Assembly (NCBI GenBank): GCA_023415635.1
Contig: JAEZJV010000025.1
Span: 1-30,166 of the forward strand
DNA from: Bacillota bacterium
GTDB taxonomy: Bacteria; Bacillota; Clostridia; Lachnospirales; Lachnospiraceae
Length of the DNA stretch: 30,166 bases
Direction: 5' to 3'
Part shown: in pieces, positions 29,281 to 30,166 of the stretch
Layout of the letters: every line of letters begins with the position of its first letter
How positions within the stretch are numbered: the stretch's first letter is position 1
Translations under genes and position numbers: made by a program
Notes under the pieces: model-generated
The model's input: the letters and a program-made list of their open reading frames with translations, nothing else
What the model was told of the DNA's origin: nothing
The model's database searches: none

Positions 29281-30166
29281 TTAAAACCAGCGATGTCTGC
29301 TGCGATATCGCCTTCTTCTGTTTAGAAACTCACTCAGCAGCAGAAGAGATACAACATCGCGAAGATAATTCGGTTGTCTTCTAGGAGGATAATAATAGAG
29401 GCTGTTGGCTTCTATCTGTGGTTCTTCATCCATATCCTTTATTCTGTCATAGATACGGTCGGTAATTTTTTCAAGATATTCACGGTCGGGATATTCATCA
29501 AACATCATGCTGCCGTCATATTCCATTTTATCACATTCATCATCGACATCTTTTTGTATGCGTTTTGCAGTTCCTGGATAAAGCTGTTTCATATAATCTA
29601 CATCACGATCTAAATCAGCGCTGTTATCATAACCGTACAAAGGGAACATAGGAACAGCCATAGGTACCTGGTAAGGATTGTTATTCGGTGAATACATATT
29701 GGGAATTCCCTGGTAAGGAGGATAATTCATGTTCGTTATAGCTTGAGGAGCATATTGATACATCGGATTAGCACCGGGAGCCATACCACTTCCGGGAGTC
29801 ATGCCAGCACCGGGCATCATGCCAGCACCGGGAGTCGTTCTATTACCAGCTCCGGGAGTCATACCAGTTCCGGGAGCCATGCCAGCACCAGGAGCCATGC
29901 CAGTTCCGGGCATCATGCCAGCACCGGGAGTCGTTCTATTACCAGCTCCGGGCATCATGCCAGCACCGGGAGCCATACCTGTGTCAGGAGTAGTTCTAAT
30001 ACCAACACCTGGCATCATGCCAGTACCGGGAGTAGTTCTAATACCAACACCTGGCATCATGCCAGTACCGGGAGTAGTTCTCATACCGGCACCAGGAGTA
30101 GTCATACCGGCACCTGGAGTAGTCATACCGGCACCAGGAGTAGTCATACCGGCACCTGGAGTAGTT
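29281..30166 (-). CDS. Pro/Gly/Met-rich heptad-repeat protein, coat-like (5' end outside window)
   Basis: The frame is open to the window edge (it reads T-T-P-G-A-G before the first in-window Met at 30147), so the true start is upstream of this gene, past base 30166. The N-terminal part is a low-complexity array of about 18 heptads such as TTPGAGM, MMPGAGM and MAPGTGM. A Tyr/Pro/Asn-rich linker follows (MYQYAPQAITNMNYPPYQG). The C-terminal part of about 115 residues is not repetitive: DVDYMKQLYPGTAKRIQKDV, CDKMEYDGSMMFDEYPD, then an Arg-rich end RNRRRRYRSRHRWF-like. No signal peptide can be judged. Repeats, Tyr-rich linker and basic tail recall spore coat or exosporium proteins, but this is inference; the family is not recognised. 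Confidence 0.7.
   Translation of the reverse strand, partial: TTPGAGMTTPGAGMTTPGAGMTTPGAGMRTTPGTGMMPGVGIRTTPGTGMMPGVGIRTTPDTGMAPGAGMMPGAGNRTTPGAGMMPGTGMAPGAGMAPGTGMTPGAGNRTTPGAGMMPGAGMTPGSGMAPGANPMYQYAPQAITNMNYPPYQGIPNMYSPNNNPYQVPMAVPMFPLYGYDNSADLDRDVDYMKQLYPGTAKRIQKDVDDECDKMEYDGSMMFDEYPDREYLEKITDRIYDRIKDMDEEPQIEANSLYYYPPRRQPNYLRDVVSLLLLSEFLNRRRRYRSRHRWF
29770..30166. repeat. 21-bp tandem coding repeats
   Basis: Direct repeats with a 21-bp period, typified by CCGGCACCAGGAGTAGTCAT on the plus strand, encode the heptads of the minus-strand protein. The rightmost copies (about 30084-30166) are nearly identical and alternate CACCAGG/CACCTGG, suggesting recent expansion in two-unit steps. The array runs off the window. 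Confidence 0.85.

Noticed and set aside
29770..30166. CRISPR array
   Set aside because: The repeats are contiguous 21-bp coding heptads with no spacers, in frame with a protein.

Overview
The window reads as chromosomal DNA of a low-GC, anaerobic, probably spore-forming Firmicute, most likely a Lachnospiraceae / Clostridium cluster XIVa relative. The grounds are strong AGGAGG-type ribosome binding sites, a T-box-controlled proS, GdpP, MecA and YwlE homologues, a CwlD-like amidase, a spore-type GH18 glucosaminidase, a small 2[4Fe-4S] ferredoxin and a stand-alone DUF1858 protein. I see no rRNA, tRNA, CRISPR array, transposase or phage gene.

Layout. (1) 1-1031: end of rpsF, then ssb and rpsR. 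(2) 1032-11680: about 10.6 kb of accessory genes separating rpsR from the gdpP-rplI-dnaB block that usually lies close behind it. It holds a tandem GNAT acetyltransferase bracketed by two copies of a hairpin repeat, an APH-type kinase, a minus-strand TetR/RnfC-like operon, ahpC-ahpF, T-box-proS, a HAD-family gene and a secreted transglutaminase-like protein. (3) 11681-12034: a highly structured intergenic segment with an exact 58-bp direct repeat. (4) 12035-15955: gdpP-rplI-dnaB. (5) 16224-20069: an MFS transporter, a MerR-type protein, a ferredoxin (minus), a DUF1858 protein and mecA (minus). (6) 20370-22397: a Ser/Thr kinase fused to a degenerate MinD/CpaE-like domain, followed by a stand-alone protein of the same degenerate fold. 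(7) 22961-25633: GH18 glucosaminidase and CwlD-like amidase. (8) 25759-27783: sua5/ywlC-ywlE-rpiB, the same order as ywlC-ywlE-ywlF in Bacillus. (9) 27787-30166: a DUF402 protein (minus), a YwmB-like protein, and the C-terminal part of a Pro/Gly/Met-rich repeat protein (minus) cut by the window edge.

Regulation is unusually legible. There is a consensus sigma-A promoter inside a perfect 18-bp-arm palindrome in front of the TetR gene, a PerR/Fur-like box at ahpC, a proline T-box with its terminator at proS, several good -35/-10 pairs, and strong terminators. The least explained pieces are the structured 58-bp-repeat region before gdpP, the kinase/pseudo-ATPase pair, the self-controlled TetR/RnfC-like operon, and a triplet of 17-bp palindromic repeats after the DUF1858 gene. 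No computation was run; all hairpins, promoters and motifs were read by eye.
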